A stretch of 16,145 nucleotides of DNA, from NCBI GenBank assembly GCA_029570245.1, contig JAKQSH010000299.1:1-16145 (forward strand), read 5' to 3'. The stretch comes from Deltaproteobacteria bacterium. Lineage in GTDB: Bacteria > Myxococcota_A > SURF-8. Positions 6,116 to 13,320 of this stretch are shown in pieces (within the stretch, counting starts at the first letter, position 1; each line of letters opens with the position of its first letter). The notes beneath the pieces were generated by a model, which was given only the letters and a program-made list of their open reading frames with translations, was not told where the DNA came from and searched no databases. Made by a program: the position numbers and the translations under genes.

Positions 6116-7432
6116 ATGAGCAGAAACATACTGACAGAAGGAAGCTCCGTCGAACAGGCGCTGGTTGCGCCGGTAAAAGGCAATCCGTTTTCACGCGGGC
6201 TTCTGAATTACTTTTCACACCTGCGCGGATTCAATCACAATATCCGCTGTGTTATGGCCGGATCGTTTCTGATGACGCTGGCATTTTCTTTTTTCAACGT
6301 TCTGCAGAATCTCTATTTTCAGGCCGAAGGATACGGTGAAGCCTTCATGGGCGGCATTCTCTCAACAATGAGCCTTGGAACTGTGCTTTTTGCTCTGCCC
6401 TCGTCTCAGCTTGTTGACCGCGTATCATTCAAGAAACTGCTTATCGGCGCGACTCTCACACTGTCAACAGCCGGATTGTTTTTTCTGTCCAGTTTCAACG
6501 TATACATCATTTATCCTTCGATATTCATTATCGGCGCGGTCCTGAGCCTGCAATCCGTAATAAATGCGCCGTTTTTAATGCGCAACACCAGCGAAAAAGA
6601 GCGAATGTACGCATTTTCCGCAGTCGCCGCAGCCCAGATGCTTGCGAACCTCATCGGCTCTTTCCTTGCCGGAAATCTCGGCGAATATTTCACCGCCATG
6701 ATGAAAAACAGCGTCAACGGCTACCGTTCGGCAATGGTAGCCGGGCTTGCGATAAGCCTGGCGGCGCTGATCCCATATGGATTGATTCGTGAAAATATGA
6801 TCCGCCCGGAGAAACCGCGCGGATTCAATGCGACGCTCAGGTCAGACAACTGGCCGCTCATTCTCAAGCTCATGCTCCCGATGATGCTGGTCGGACTGGG
6901 CGCAGGGCTGGTGATTCCTTTCCTTAATGTTTATTTCAAATCTACGTTCCATGTCGGAGCCGATAAAGTTGGCATTTACATGTCGCTTAACTTTGCATTG
7001 ATGTTCATAGGAATCGCCGCAGGACCGGCGTTGGCTTCGCGCTTCGGCATTGTAAAAGTAATGGTGGCAAGTCAGCTGCTTTCGATTCCGTTTTTCCTTA
7101 CGCTGGCGTTCACCACGAATTTAACGCTGGCGGTAATAGCATTTCTGATGCGCGCCGGACTGATGAACATGAGCTGGCCGCTGGGTCAGAATTTCAACAT
7201 GGAAGTCGTCGGCCAGAATGAACAGGCCACGGCCAATTCGCTGATAATGTTCTCCTGGAACATCGCCTGGATGCTGTCCGTAAAATTCGGCGGAAAACTC
7301 ATAGAATGGGCCGGAGGCTACACTGAATCAATGTGCCTGGCGGCATTCATATATATTGTCTCAGCGTCATTCTACTATTTCTTCTTCCACAGAGCAGGCT
7401 TCAAAGAAATCGGAATCAGACAGAAACAATGA
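6116..7432 (+). CDS. Major facilitator superfamily transporter
   Basis: The 438-residue protein has a soluble N-terminal stretch of about 40 residues and then about twelve hydrophobic segments in two halves, separated by a charged loop (IRPEKPRGFNATLRSDNWP). That is the standard MFS_1 layout. The loop 2-3 motif A is degenerate: QLVDRVSFKKLL in place of GxxxDRxGRRxxL. The substrate cannot be deduced, although this topology is common in drug or metabolite efflux carriers. The start at 6116 is chosen over the ATG at 6089 because a strong AAGAGG precedes 6116 and because 6089 lies inside the predicted -10 box. It is transcribed alone, ends in a bidirectional terminator, and shares a divergent promoter region with the EF-hand-like lipoprotein gene, so coregulation is possible. 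Confidence 0.85.
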   Translation: MSRNILTEGSSVEQALVAPVKGNPFSRGLLNYFSHLRGFNHNIRCVMAGSFLMTLAFSFFNVLQNLYFQAEGYGEAFMGGILSTMSLGTVLFALPSSQLVDRVSFKKLLIGATLTLSTAGLFFLSSFNVYIIYPSIFIIGAVLSLQSVINAPFLMRNTSEKERMYAFSAVAAAQMLANLIGSFLAGNLGEYFTAMMKNSVNGYRSAMVAGLAISLAALIPYGLIRENMIRPEKPRGFNATLRSDNWPLILKLMLPMMLVGLGAGLVIPFLNVYFKSTFHVGADKVGIYMSLNFALMFIGIAAGPALASRFGIVKVMVASQLLSIPFFLTLAFTTNLTLAVIAFLMRAGLMNMSWPLGQNFNMEVVGQNEQATANSLIMFSWNIAWMLSVKFGGKLIEWAGGYTESMCLAAFIYIVSASFYYFFFHRAGFKEIGIRQKQ

Positions 7433-7439
7433 ATGAAAA

Positions 7440-7464
7440 CGGGCCGGATAAAAATTCCGGCCCG
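7440..7464. terminator. Bidirectional terminator between the MFS gene and the DUF4353-like gene
   Basis: A perfect 9-bp inverted repeat, CGGGCCGGA (7440-7448) and TCCGGCCCG (7456-7464), encloses a 7-nt loop. On the minus strand it is followed by TTTTC, a short U-tract serving the gene ending at 7488. On the plus strand the following ATAAATTT is a weaker tail for the MFS gene. Confidence 0.75.
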
Positions 7465-7487
7465 ATAAATTTCCGCGAAACAAAACA

Positions 7488-8126
7488 TTACGGATGACCG
7501 CCACCCTGGCCGACTTTCGTCGTTACAGAAGACACGCTGAACGTAGTGTATTGTGTTCCTGGAGTATAAACGCCGCCTTCATAAAGGCCGTCCGTTTCGT
7601 TGCCGCTGGAACTTCCACCAAGATAAATCGAGTACTGACCGTTGCTGAAATCGGGAGAAGAAAATACCACCGACCTGTAAGATTTTGCCGGAGCAAATAC
7701 TACAAGCTCTTCACCGGCGCTGTTTTTGATTACAAACAGTTTTTCGGCCTGCTGTGAAGCACTGAGATAAACCAGAACGGAATTCTGGGTTGAAGTTGTT
7801 CCGGGGGCTTCAGCCATGCCTGAACTTCCAGCTGCGACCAGCAGACCGCCGCTGATTTTGATGTAATTCGCCGGACCGTCACCGTGGTCTATTGCACCGT
7901 TGCCGTCGGAGGTTGGACCGTTGACGATAATAACACCGCCGCTGATGTCGATGTTTCCGTTCGAATCCAGACCGTCTCCGTTGGCATTCATCCATATATA
8001 ACCGCCGTTGATGTCAAGCAGATAATCACCGCTTGAACCGCCGCCCGGACCGCCCGGACCGCCCGGATTCCACCCGCCGGAGCCGTCGCCATCGGCACAG
8101 TTGAAACCGTCGTCTGAAGAATTCAC
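7488..8126 (-). CDS. C-terminal part of the frameshifted Cthe_2159-like carbohydrate-binding lipoprotein
   Basis: This frame continues the protein of the neighbouring frame. It begins (as GTG at 8126, really an internal valine) with NSSDDGFNCADGDGSGG, which in Cthe_2159/DUF4353 proteins directly follows the SYEGLE-type segment. It then has further beta-helix turns (LLDINGGYIWMNANGDGLDS, IDISGGVIIVNGPT), a Gly-rich loop (GGPGGPGGGSSG), and the usual family ending with GVYTPGTQYTTFSVSSV and a GGG tail. The family includes a clostridial protein that binds cellulose and pectin-like polymers through a calcium-rich right-handed beta-helix. In phase with the first part after inserting one G near 8171, the protein would be 653 residues. 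The frames overlap as GTGA (8126-8123), so independent reinitiation is possible in principle. That product would lack a signal peptide and 15 residues of conserved sequence. Confidence 0.7.
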   Translation of the reverse strand: MNSSDDGFNCADGDGSGGWNPGGPGGPGGGSSGDYLLDINGGYIWMNANGDGLDSNGNIDISGGVIIVNGPTSDGNGAIDHGDGPANYIKISGGLLVAAGSSGMAEAPGTTSTQNSVLVYLSASQQAEKLFVIKNSAGEELVVFAPAKSYRSVVFSSPDFSNGQYSIYLGGSSSGNETDGLYEGGVYTPGTQYTTFSVSSVTTKVGQGGGHP

Positions 8127-9448
8127 ATGTATGGTTCCATCGTTGATGATGATATACAGAGCTTCCAGGCCTCATATGATTTGGTTATTGTAATGTCGCC
8201 GCCGTCGATCTGGAGGTTTGTGTCGGAGTGAATACCGTCCTGCCCTCCTTGACTCTGATCGCCGCCTCCGCTGCCGGAAGGGGTGCTGAGACTGAAAGTT
8301 CCGCCCATAATGGTTATGTCTCCGTTGGAGTGGATGCAGTCGTCAGCGGAATCAATGGTGAATACTCCGCCGTTGATTGCGATACCGGCATTGCCTTTTA
8401 TTCCTTTGGCCGATTCGGTATCCGAAACCGTCATATTGCTGCCGCCGCCAGCATTGATCGAGAAATCACCACCGCTGATTATGACGTCAGTCTGCGCCGC
8501 AATTCCGTCCCCCCCGGCGATAATGTCGAATGTGCCATCGGAAATCGAAATATAACCCCTTTCGGCGTCTTCTTCGTTGTCGGAAGAAATGCCGTCGCCG
8601 ACTGCGGTGATGGTAAAGAAGCCACCTTCTATTGTGACATCATCCTTGCCGCGAATACCGTCATCTCTGGCGCTTATTATATAGGTTCCGTCTTTAATGG
8701 TCAGGCTGTCTTTGCTGGCGATTCCGTCATTGTAATTGCCGTTGACTTTAAGACTTCCGCTGCCTTTTATTTTAAGATCGGCCTTACTGAAAAGCGCCGC
8801 ATTGGGTTCCGTATCTTCGGAGTTCTCGAAAACATACGAACTGCCGTCAGTCAGGAAATTCTCTGTATCGCTTTCAAGAATGATTTCGACATCTTCAGAT
8901 TGAACGACATAAAGAGGAGCGCTGTTAGAACAGGTGATATCCACTCCGGCAAAAATCAGTCGCACAATGGTTGTGTCTGCAGTATCGACACGCAACTGAC
9001 CATCACAAAGGATGCCACTGATACGATACTCACCGCCATCGGTAACGGTAACGACACTACCGTCCGCATACGCGCCGGTGCCGTCCACAGTAATTCCGTC
9101 ACAACTGAGCGTTATGTCGGCTTCGCCGTCACCGATTTCGTTGCCGTTGTCATCTTCGTCTCCATCGGATTCTTCATGGCCATCGTCCGAGTCTCCGGGT
9201 TGCACATCATCGCCGGACTCGACTGCGTCATTATCACCGTCAACGACATCAAGGCCGTCATAATCTCCGTCAACCCCGGACGAATCGCCGTCCGCAGGAT
9301 CATCGAAAGACTCCAGAGAATCACCATCGCTGTAACTCAGTTCATCGCCATCAGAATCCGGCTCGCCGCTGTTGCCGTCGCCACAGGCAGAAATGAACAG
9401 AACAGCAGACACAATAGCGATTTCACACAATATGCCGAACTTTTTCAT
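8123..9448 (-). CDS. N-terminal part of Cthe_2159-like (DUF4353) carbohydrate-binding lipoprotein, frameshifted
   Basis: The product starts MKKFGIL and has a lipobox ISAC (Cys22), an Asp-rich DGD-type linker (residues 23-111), and then repeated beta-helix turns such as LKIKGSGSLKVNGNYNDGIA, LTIKDGTYIISARDDGI and VTIEGGFFTITAVGDGI. The (D/N)DGI turns and overall order match DUF4353/Cthe_2159 carbohydrate-binding proteins, which are calcium-rich beta-helices at the cell surface. The start at 9448 has a strong AGGAG 9 nt upstream and is preferred over the ATG at 9472. After ITKSYE the frame leaves the family sequence (AWKLCISSSTMEPYM) and stops, while the -1 frame reads GLEALYIIIND and continues in the neighbouring CDS. 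A single missing G around 8171 explains this. It is either an assembly error or a real inactivating or phase-variable indel; I see no slippery heptamer. Confidence 0.75.
   Translation of the reverse strand: MKKFGILCEIAIVSAVLFISACGDGNSGEPDSDGDELSYSDGDSLESFDDPADGDSSGVDGDYDGLDVVDGDNDAVESGDDVQPGDSDDGHEESDGDEDDNGNEIGDGEADITLSCDGITVDGTGAYADGSVVTVTDGGEYRISGILCDGQLRVDTADTTIVRLIFAGVDITCSNSAPLYVVQSEDVEIILESDTENFLTDGSSYVFENSEDTEPNAALFSKADLKIKGSGSLKVNGNYNDGIASKDSLTIKDGTYIISARDDGIRGKDDVTIEGGFFTITAVGDGISSDNEEDAERGYISISDGTFDIIAGGDGIAAQTDVIISGGDFSINAGGGSNMTVSDTESAKGIKGNAGIAINGGVFTIDSADDCIHSNGDITIMGGTFSLSTPSGSGGGDQSQGGQDGIHSDTNLQIDGGDITITKSYEAWKLCISSSTMEPYM
8165..8176 (-). other. One-base frameshift site in the DUF4353-like gene
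   Basis: The minus strand reads TATGAGGCCTGGAAG. Inserting one G (GAGGGCC) restores KSYEGLEALYIIIND and joins the two open frames into one 653-residue protein. The deletion lies in a short G-run, the commonest place for such errors or for slippage. No X-XXY-YYZ slippery heptamer is present. Confidence 0.75.
9116..9382 (-). repeat. DGD-rich low-complexity linker coding repeat
   Basis: This stretch encodes residues 23-111 of the DUF4353-like lipoprotein. Asp-Gly-Asp and Ser-Asp-Gly-Asp units recur at irregular spacing (SDGDELS, SDGDSLE, ADGDSSG, VDGDYDG, VDGDNDA, SDGDEDD) with almost no hydrophobic residues. The DNA is correspondingly repetitive (GAY-GGN-GAY). Such linkers probably hold the beta-helix away from the membrane and may bind calcium. 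The glycosidase-like lipoprotein encoded from 3304 carries a shorter version. Confidence 0.75.
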
Positions 9449-9498
9449 GCTACTTATCTCCTGAAAGATCATCCTGTTTTAACAATAAGCCGAATTTC

Positions 9499-9513
9499 TT
9501 AAGAGATTCTTAA
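9499..9513. repeat. Inverted repeat TTAAGA-GAT-TCTTAA in a divergent intergenic region
   Basis: Perfect 6-bp arms with a 3-nt spacer sit 51 nt upstream of the DUF4353-like start (minus) and 178 nt upstream of the heat-shock gene (plus). It could be an operator for the minus-strand gene, for which I find no clean promoter hexamers. The A/T-rich content makes chance plausible. Nothing else is obvious in 9514-9618. Confidence 0.3.
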
Positions 9514-9618
9514 TCAAATGCGAACATTCTGGAAACATTGTTAAACCCTGTAAAACTTCAATCCTTCAATGAGAAACTCAAAACCTTAAAAGCAGGAAGC
9601 AGCAAATTTTCTAAAAGC

Positions 9619-9647
9619 TTGACCGGTGCGGACTCTGTAACTAATAT
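9619..9647 (+). promoter_or_regulatory. Promoter of the small heat-shock gene
   Basis: TTGACC (9619-9624) and TAATAT (9642-9647) are separated by 17 nt. The predicted start near 9654 gives a leader of about 36 nt. No sigma-32-type CCCCAT box and no CIRCE repeat is visible, so heat control, if present, works another way. Confidence 0.5.
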
Positions 9648-9690
9648 AAAAAGACAGGTTAACGCCTTGATAAATCAAAGGGGAACCCAC

Positions 9691-10131
9691 ATGAAACGCA
9701 ATCCTAAAGACCCATTCGACGCCATTCAGGAAATCCGGGCCAGAATGAATGAGCTTTTTGAGGAAAGCCTGCGCGGAGCCGGAACAGCACGCAAGGATAT
9801 GCTGGAAAGCAAAGGCGCAATGGAACTTCCAGTGGACATGGTGGAAAAAGACGATCATTACCTTGTGGTTCTGGAATTGCCCGGAGTTCAGAAAAAAGAT
9901 ATCGACATTCAGCTGGTCGGCAACGAATTGCTGATTCACGGAGAAAAATTACACGATCCGGTTCATGCCGTAAGTGTTTATCACATGGCCGAGCGCCTTT
10001 ACGGCCCATTCCACCGCCGCATAAGATTGCCGGAACCCGTCAAAGACAATGCAATCACTACAAATCTTGAAAACGGTCTGCTGGAAATAAGCATCAAAAA
10101 GACTCAACCGAAGCAGATTCCGATCAAATAA
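9691..10131 (+). CDS. Small heat-shock protein, Hsp20/alpha-crystallin family
   Basis: This cytoplasmic ATP-independent holdase has 146 residues. An amphipathic N-terminal region (1-45) precedes the alpha-crystallin domain (about 46-137), with PVDMVEKDDHYLVVLELPGV and the conserved end NLENGLLEISIKK (125-137, the usual A/N-x-L-x-N-G-x-L motif). The C-terminal I-x-I anchor used for oligomer assembly is present as IPI (143-145). The ATG at 9691 is chosen because AAGGGG lies 7 nt upstream; the open frame extends back to 9538 but that part is not Hsp20-like and mostly precedes the predicted promoter. It is followed 44 nt later on the same strand by an exported two-Cys protein, probably in one transcript. 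Confidence 0.93.
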   Translation: MKRNPKDPFDAIQEIRARMNELFEESLRGAGTARKDMLESKGAMELPVDMVEKDDHYLVVLELPGVQKKDIDIQLVGNELLIHGEKLHDPVHAVSVYHMAERLYGPFHRRIRLPEPVKDNAITTNLENGLLEISIKKTQPKQIPIK

Positions 10132-10175
10132 TGTCGCAGAACAAACAAACTTGAAAAAGACAGGGAGTTGTTGAA

Positions 10176-10649
10176 TTGAGAAGTACAAAAATAAAAATCA
10201 TCAGTCTGCTGGCTGTAATTGCACTAATTTCGTATTCGTTCGCAGTTTCTGCCGCCCAGGCGCCGCTGCTGGTCGATCAGCCGGCATACAGAATGGAAGT
10301 GAGCCAGATTACGGATATCAACGGCAAAAAAGCCGTAAACATTAAAATCACTCCCAAAGAAAACAGCAAACTCAACCCGGAATTTCCAACAAAGCTGAAC
10401 ATAAAAGCACCTGTCGGCTTCAAATTTTCCAAAGACAGCTTCTCCGGCAGCGATTTCTCAGATTACAAGGAAAAGAGCTTCGAAATTTCTATGCCATACA
10501 ACGACAGCGAAGCCAAGGCCGGAGGAGAACTTGTTGTTGAAATCCGTTTCGGAACATGCAGCGTTGTCAATGGGCAGACAAAAAGCTGCATGATGCAGAG
10601 CTGGAAGCTGAACTTCAAACTCGAAGCTCCGGCGACAGTAACACGCTGA
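10176..10649 (+). CDS. Exported beta-rich protein with a Cys pair (DsbD alpha-domain-like), TTG start
   Basis: The 157-residue product has a clear signal peptide (basic MRSTKIK, hydrophobic core, cleavage probably after VSA26). The mature part alternates strand-forming segments: YRMEVSQITDINGKKAVNIKI, FPTKLNIKAPVGFKF, GGELVVEIRFGTC. It has two cysteines, Cys128 and Cys138, in FGTCSVVNGQTKSC. That arrangement resembles the immunoglobulin-like N-terminal domain of DsbD, where a similar strand-C-loop-C carries electrons to periplasmic proteins. The likeness is by eye and may only be a shared fold. The start is TTG; GGGAG 8 nt upstream and the well-formed signal peptide support it, and no in-frame ATG fits. 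It follows the heat-shock gene closely and ends before a strong terminator, suggesting a two-gene stress-linked unit. Confidence 0.7.
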   Translation: MRSTKIKIISLLAVIALISYSFAVSAAQAPLLVDQPAYRMEVSQITDINGKKAVNIKITPKENSKLNPEFPTKLNIKAPVGFKFSKDSFSGSDFSDYKEKSFEISMPYNDSEAKAGGELVVEIRFGTCSVVNGQTKSCMMQSWKLNFKLEAPATVTR

Positions 10650-10664
10650 CATGTGATTTCAGGC

Positions 10665-10705
10665 AAAAAAAGAATCCGCGCCCTTCGGGCGCGGATTCTT
10701 TTTTT
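10665..10705. terminator. Very strong bidirectional intrinsic terminator
   Basis: A perfect inverted repeat with 19-base arms (10665-10683 and 10687-10705) and a TTC loop consists of a GC-rich core GAATCCGCGCCC flanked by seven A and seven T. It terminates the heat-shock/exported-protein unit on the plus strand and glpK on the minus strand. Confidence 0.95.
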
Positions 10706-10724
10706 GTGTGTATTTCCGGCTTTG

Positions 10725-12194
10725 TTATGCCCTGGAAACAGCGTCTTTCCATCGCTGCACATAACCTTCGCGCTCTTCCGCCGTAATTTTCGGCTCGAAT
10801 TCACGATCAACGCGCCATGTTTGACGCAGTTCATCAAGGTCTTTCCAGACTCCTACCGCCAGACCGGCCAGGAATGCAGCACCGAGCGCGGTTGTCTCGA
10901 TCATTTTCGGACGCACTATGGTGCGATCCAGGAAATCTGCCTGCATCTGCATAAGCAGATTGTTTGCCGATGCGCCGCCGTCAACACGCAACTGCTTCAG
11001 GCTGATGCCGGAATCGGTTTCCATGGCTTTGATGATTTCGTACTGCTGCATGGCTATGCCTTCAAGTACAGCACGGGCGATATGAGCGCGTGTAGTACCG
11101 CGACTTATTCCGCATATAAGTCCACGCGCATCGGGACGCCAGTGCGGAGCACCGAGTCCGACCAGCGCCGGAACCATCACCACGCCGCCGGAGTCGGGAA
11201 CACTGGCGGCCAGTGCTTCAACCTGAGGGGCGCTATGGAAGAATTCCAGTCCGTCACGCAGCCACTGCACCGCAGCACCGGCGATGAATGAAGAACCTTC
11301 CAGTGCGTATGTCACTTCACCGCCCAGTTTCCAGGCGATAGTCGTCAGCAAACCGGTATTTGAAGGCACTGCATGCTTGCCTGTATTCATAAGAAGGAAT
11401 GAACCGGTACCGTATGTGCATTTAGCCTGACCGTCTTCGAAACCGGCCTGGCCGAAAAGCGCCGCCTGCTGGTCGCCGGCTATGCCGGAAATGGGAATTC
11501 CGTCAGGCAGAGATTCCATGCCGCGCGTATGGCCGTATACTTCGGAAGAAGACACTATTCTCGGCAATGCTCCCATTGGAACCCGCAGAATATCGCAAAG
11601 CTCACCGTCCCAGGCAACGGTGTTTATGTTCATAAGAAGTGTGCGCGAAGCGTTGGAAACGTCGGTTGCATGCACGCTGCCGTCGGTAAGACGGTAAAGA
11701 AGGAAGCAGTCTATGGTGCCGAAGCGCAGAGTGCCGTGCTCGGCGGCGGCTTTTACTTTAGGGACATTCTCCAACATCCACAGCATTTTTGTACCGGAGA
11801 AATAAGGATCGACGACCAGGCCGGTTTTCTGTCTGAAAAGCGGTTCACGGTGTTTCAGTCCGGCGCAGATATCCGTGGTACGCCCGCACTGCCAGACAAT
11901 AGCGTTATAAAGCGCCTTGTGAGTATCGGACTCCCATGCAACGGTAGTTTCGCGCTGGTTGGTGATGCCGATTGCGTCGATCTGAGAACCGTCCAGTCCG
12001 GCGTTTTCCAGGGCAGTGCGGATAGAATATTCCACAGTATACCAGATTTCCGCCGGATCGTGTTCCACCCAGCCCGGCTTCGGAAATATCTGTGTGAATT
12101 CCTTCTGCCCCACGCCACGAACGTTGAGCTTCTCGTCAAGAATTATCGCACGGGAGCTGGTGGTGCCCTGGTCTATCGCCAGTACAAAGGACAT
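10725..12194 (-). CDS. glpK: Glycerol kinase
   Basis: This FGGY-family kinase phosphorylates glycerol with ATP to sn-glycerol 3-phosphate in the cytoplasm. The 489-residue length fits the family. Visible motifs are the phosphate-binding DQGTTSSR (8-15), the glycerol-binding Arg81-Glu82 in NQRETT, Tyr131 in DPYFSGTK, catalytic Asp241 in GDQQAALFG, the nucleotide-site YGTGSF (261-266), and the second FGGY signature VDGGASANNLLMQMQADFL. One arginine of the common WQCRRT segment is glycine here (WQCGRT, 101-106), away from the ligands listed. A perfect AGGAGG (12205-12200) precedes the ATG, inside the 12-nt gap after an unrecognised lipoprotein gene, so the two are probably cotranscribed. No glpF or glpD is adjacent. 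Confidence 0.97.
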   Translation of the reverse strand: MSFVLAIDQGTTSSRAIILDEKLNVRGVGQKEFTQIFPKPGWVEHDPAEIWYTVEYSIRTALENAGLDGSQIDAIGITNQRETTVAWESDTHKALYNAIVWQCGRTTDICAGLKHREPLFRQKTGLVVDPYFSGTKMLWMLENVPKVKAAAEHGTLRFGTIDCFLLYRLTDGSVHATDVSNASRTLLMNINTVAWDGELCDILRVPMGALPRIVSSSEVYGHTRGMESLPDGIPISGIAGDQQAALFGQAGFEDGQAKCTYGTGSFLLMNTGKHAVPSNTGLLTTIAWKLGGEVTYALEGSSFIAGAAVQWLRDGLEFFHSAPQVEALAASVPDSGGVVMVPALVGLGAPHWRPDARGLICGISRGTTRAHIARAVLEGIAMQQYEIIKAMETDSGISLKQLRVDGGASANNLLMQMQADFLDRTIVRPKMIETTALGAAFLAGLAVGVWKDLDELRQTWRVDREFEPKITAEEREGYVQRWKDAVSRA

Positions 12195-12206
12195 TTGGAC
12201 CTCCTC

Positions 12207-13232
12207 TTATTCTTTTTGTTCAGAACCTTTCGAGGCGCTGCCTTCAACGGCATTCTTTTCGGTCAACGCCATATTCTCAAGATCAAATTCAAGAATGCTT
12301 TTCCATATCATACCGGAATCGTTTTTTGAAAAACTTCTGCACTGCGCAGGCGGAACAGCAAGCTCCAGTCTTGCTTTTTTTGTTTTTTCCAGCCAGACGC
12401 CGTTTTCGCTCTTACGGGCGAAAATCAGACGTGCCGCCACAGGAATTCCAAGAGCGGTGCTTTTTCCGCGCATCCACACCGCTTTGCGCCAGACATCGTC
12501 AATGTCGTGCCATAAAACGACCACGCTCTGTACTTCCAATTCTTCGCCGTCATCCCGGAGCAACCTGACGCCATCGGACAGAATATTTCCTATCACACAG
12601 TTGAAACATCGAACCGGGTTGACGATTCTGGAGCCTGGACGATGGCTTTTTATGAGAGGCATGAAATACAGGTCGATGTAATAGGCGTTTTCAAAATCCA
12701 GCCGATCTTCCAGCATATCAAGAGGCTTGAAACGCGTTCGTTCCAGTTGCAGATGGTCGTGAAAAGAATCCAGCCAATCAGGCCCGCTCGGAAAAAGCCC
12801 TATTTTATCGGGCAGTTGTACGGAAGGAAAAAGCAGCTTGTGTTCGAGAGGATAACGCGACTGACCTTTTACAAGAATCTGACCGTCCCTGAAAAAAGTA
12901 TTGACGCTTATGGCGTCATCGAAAGTGATCATCGGCTGGACATCCATCCAGTCGCGGGTGCGCGCGATCTGCTTTAATGCAGTACGCCTTTCGACAAAGA
13001 ACGGCGTCAGAAACTGAGCCGTCACTTCCAGTTCGGCGCGCGTGTCGGAACCCCAGTTGAGAACGGAAACAGAATCGGATACTGCCCACGGACTGTCACG
13101 GAGAAAAGCTGTACGGTCGATTTCGGGCCATTCCAACGGTTTTTCTTTCCCCAGCTCCGAATCCCAAGTATGGGCACAACATACCAGCAACAAAGAAAAA
13201 ATCAGAGATGAAGCGGAAAATAGTATACGCAT
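12207..13232 (-). CDS. Lipoprotein of unknown function upstream of glpK
   Basis: The 341-residue product begins MRILFSASSLIFSLLLVCCA, a lipoprotein signal with Cys18 as the likely lipidated residue (LLVC). The rest is soluble and mixed in character, with a CFNC pair (209-212) and a charged C-terminal tail (TEKNAVEGSASKGSEQKE). I recognise no family. The start at 13232 is favoured over the frame beginning at 13295 because CAGGA lies just upstream and the signal peptide starts cleanly there. The predicted -10 at 13279-13274 also falls downstream of 13295. The gene is followed after 12 nt by glpK. It diverges from the small membrane protein/lptD unit, and the ribosome binding site lies in a perfect palindrome. 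Confidence 0.68.
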   Translation of the reverse strand: MRILFSASSLIFSLLLVCCAHTWDSELGKEKPLEWPEIDRTAFLRDSPWAVSDSVSVLNWGSDTRAELEVTAQFLTPFFVERRTALKQIARTRDWMDVQPMITFDDAISVNTFFRDGQILVKGQSRYPLEHKLLFPSVQLPDKIGLFPSGPDWLDSFHDHLQLERTRFKPLDMLEDRLDFENAYYIDLYFMPLIKSHRPGSRIVNPVRCFNCVIGNILSDGVRLLRDDGEELEVQSVVVLWHDIDDVWRKAVWMRGKSTALGIPVAARLIFARKSENGVWLEKTKKARLELAVPPAQCRSFSKNDSGMIWKSILEFDLENMALTEKNAVEGSASKGSEQKE

Positions 13233-13235
13233 CGG

Positions 13236-13250
13236 TTTCCTGCCAGGAAA
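13236..13250 (-). promoter_or_regulatory. Palindrome containing the lipoprotein ribosome binding site
   Basis: The 15-base sequence TTTCCTGCCAGGAAA is a perfect palindrome around one central base. On the minus strand it supplies the CAGGA Shine-Dalgarno seven or so bases before the ATG at 13232. In RNA it could form a five-base stem with a five-base loop that hides that site; in DNA it could be an operator. Confidence 0.4.
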
Positions 13251-13273
13251 AACATTGAATTCTTCAGTGCGGA

Positions 13274-13303
13274 ATTCTAACGCCATGCCGGACACAAACG
13301 CAA
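13274..13303 (-). promoter_or_regulatory. Candidate promoter of the lipoprotein-glpK unit
   Basis: On the minus strand TAGAAT (13279-13274, five of six matches) has TTGCGT (13303-13298) 18 nt upstream, a weak -35. The predicted start near 13267 gives a leader of about 35 nt that includes the palindrome at 13236-13250. Confidence 0.4.
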
Positions 13304-13320
13304 GCCGTCAAATATTGATT

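Noticed and set aside
8165..8176. Programmed -1 ribosomal frameshifting
   Set aside because: No slippery heptamer or clear downstream pseudoknot is visible; a one-base deletion in a G-run is simpler.
8228..9502. A 424-codon open frame on the plus strand opposite the DUF4353-like gene
   Set aside because: It is the antisense shadow of a repetitive Asp/Gly-coding gene. The minus strand has a lipobox, a strong Shine-Dalgarno and family repeats; the plus frame has none of these.
9538..9690. N-terminal extension of the heat-shock protein by 51 residues
   Set aside because: The extension is low-complexity and not Hsp20-like, a strong ribosome binding site lies before 9691, and the predicted promoter lies inside the extension.
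11529..12329. A 266-codon plus-strand frame over glpK
   Set aside because: It is a shadow of glpK; composition and lack of any motif argue against coding.
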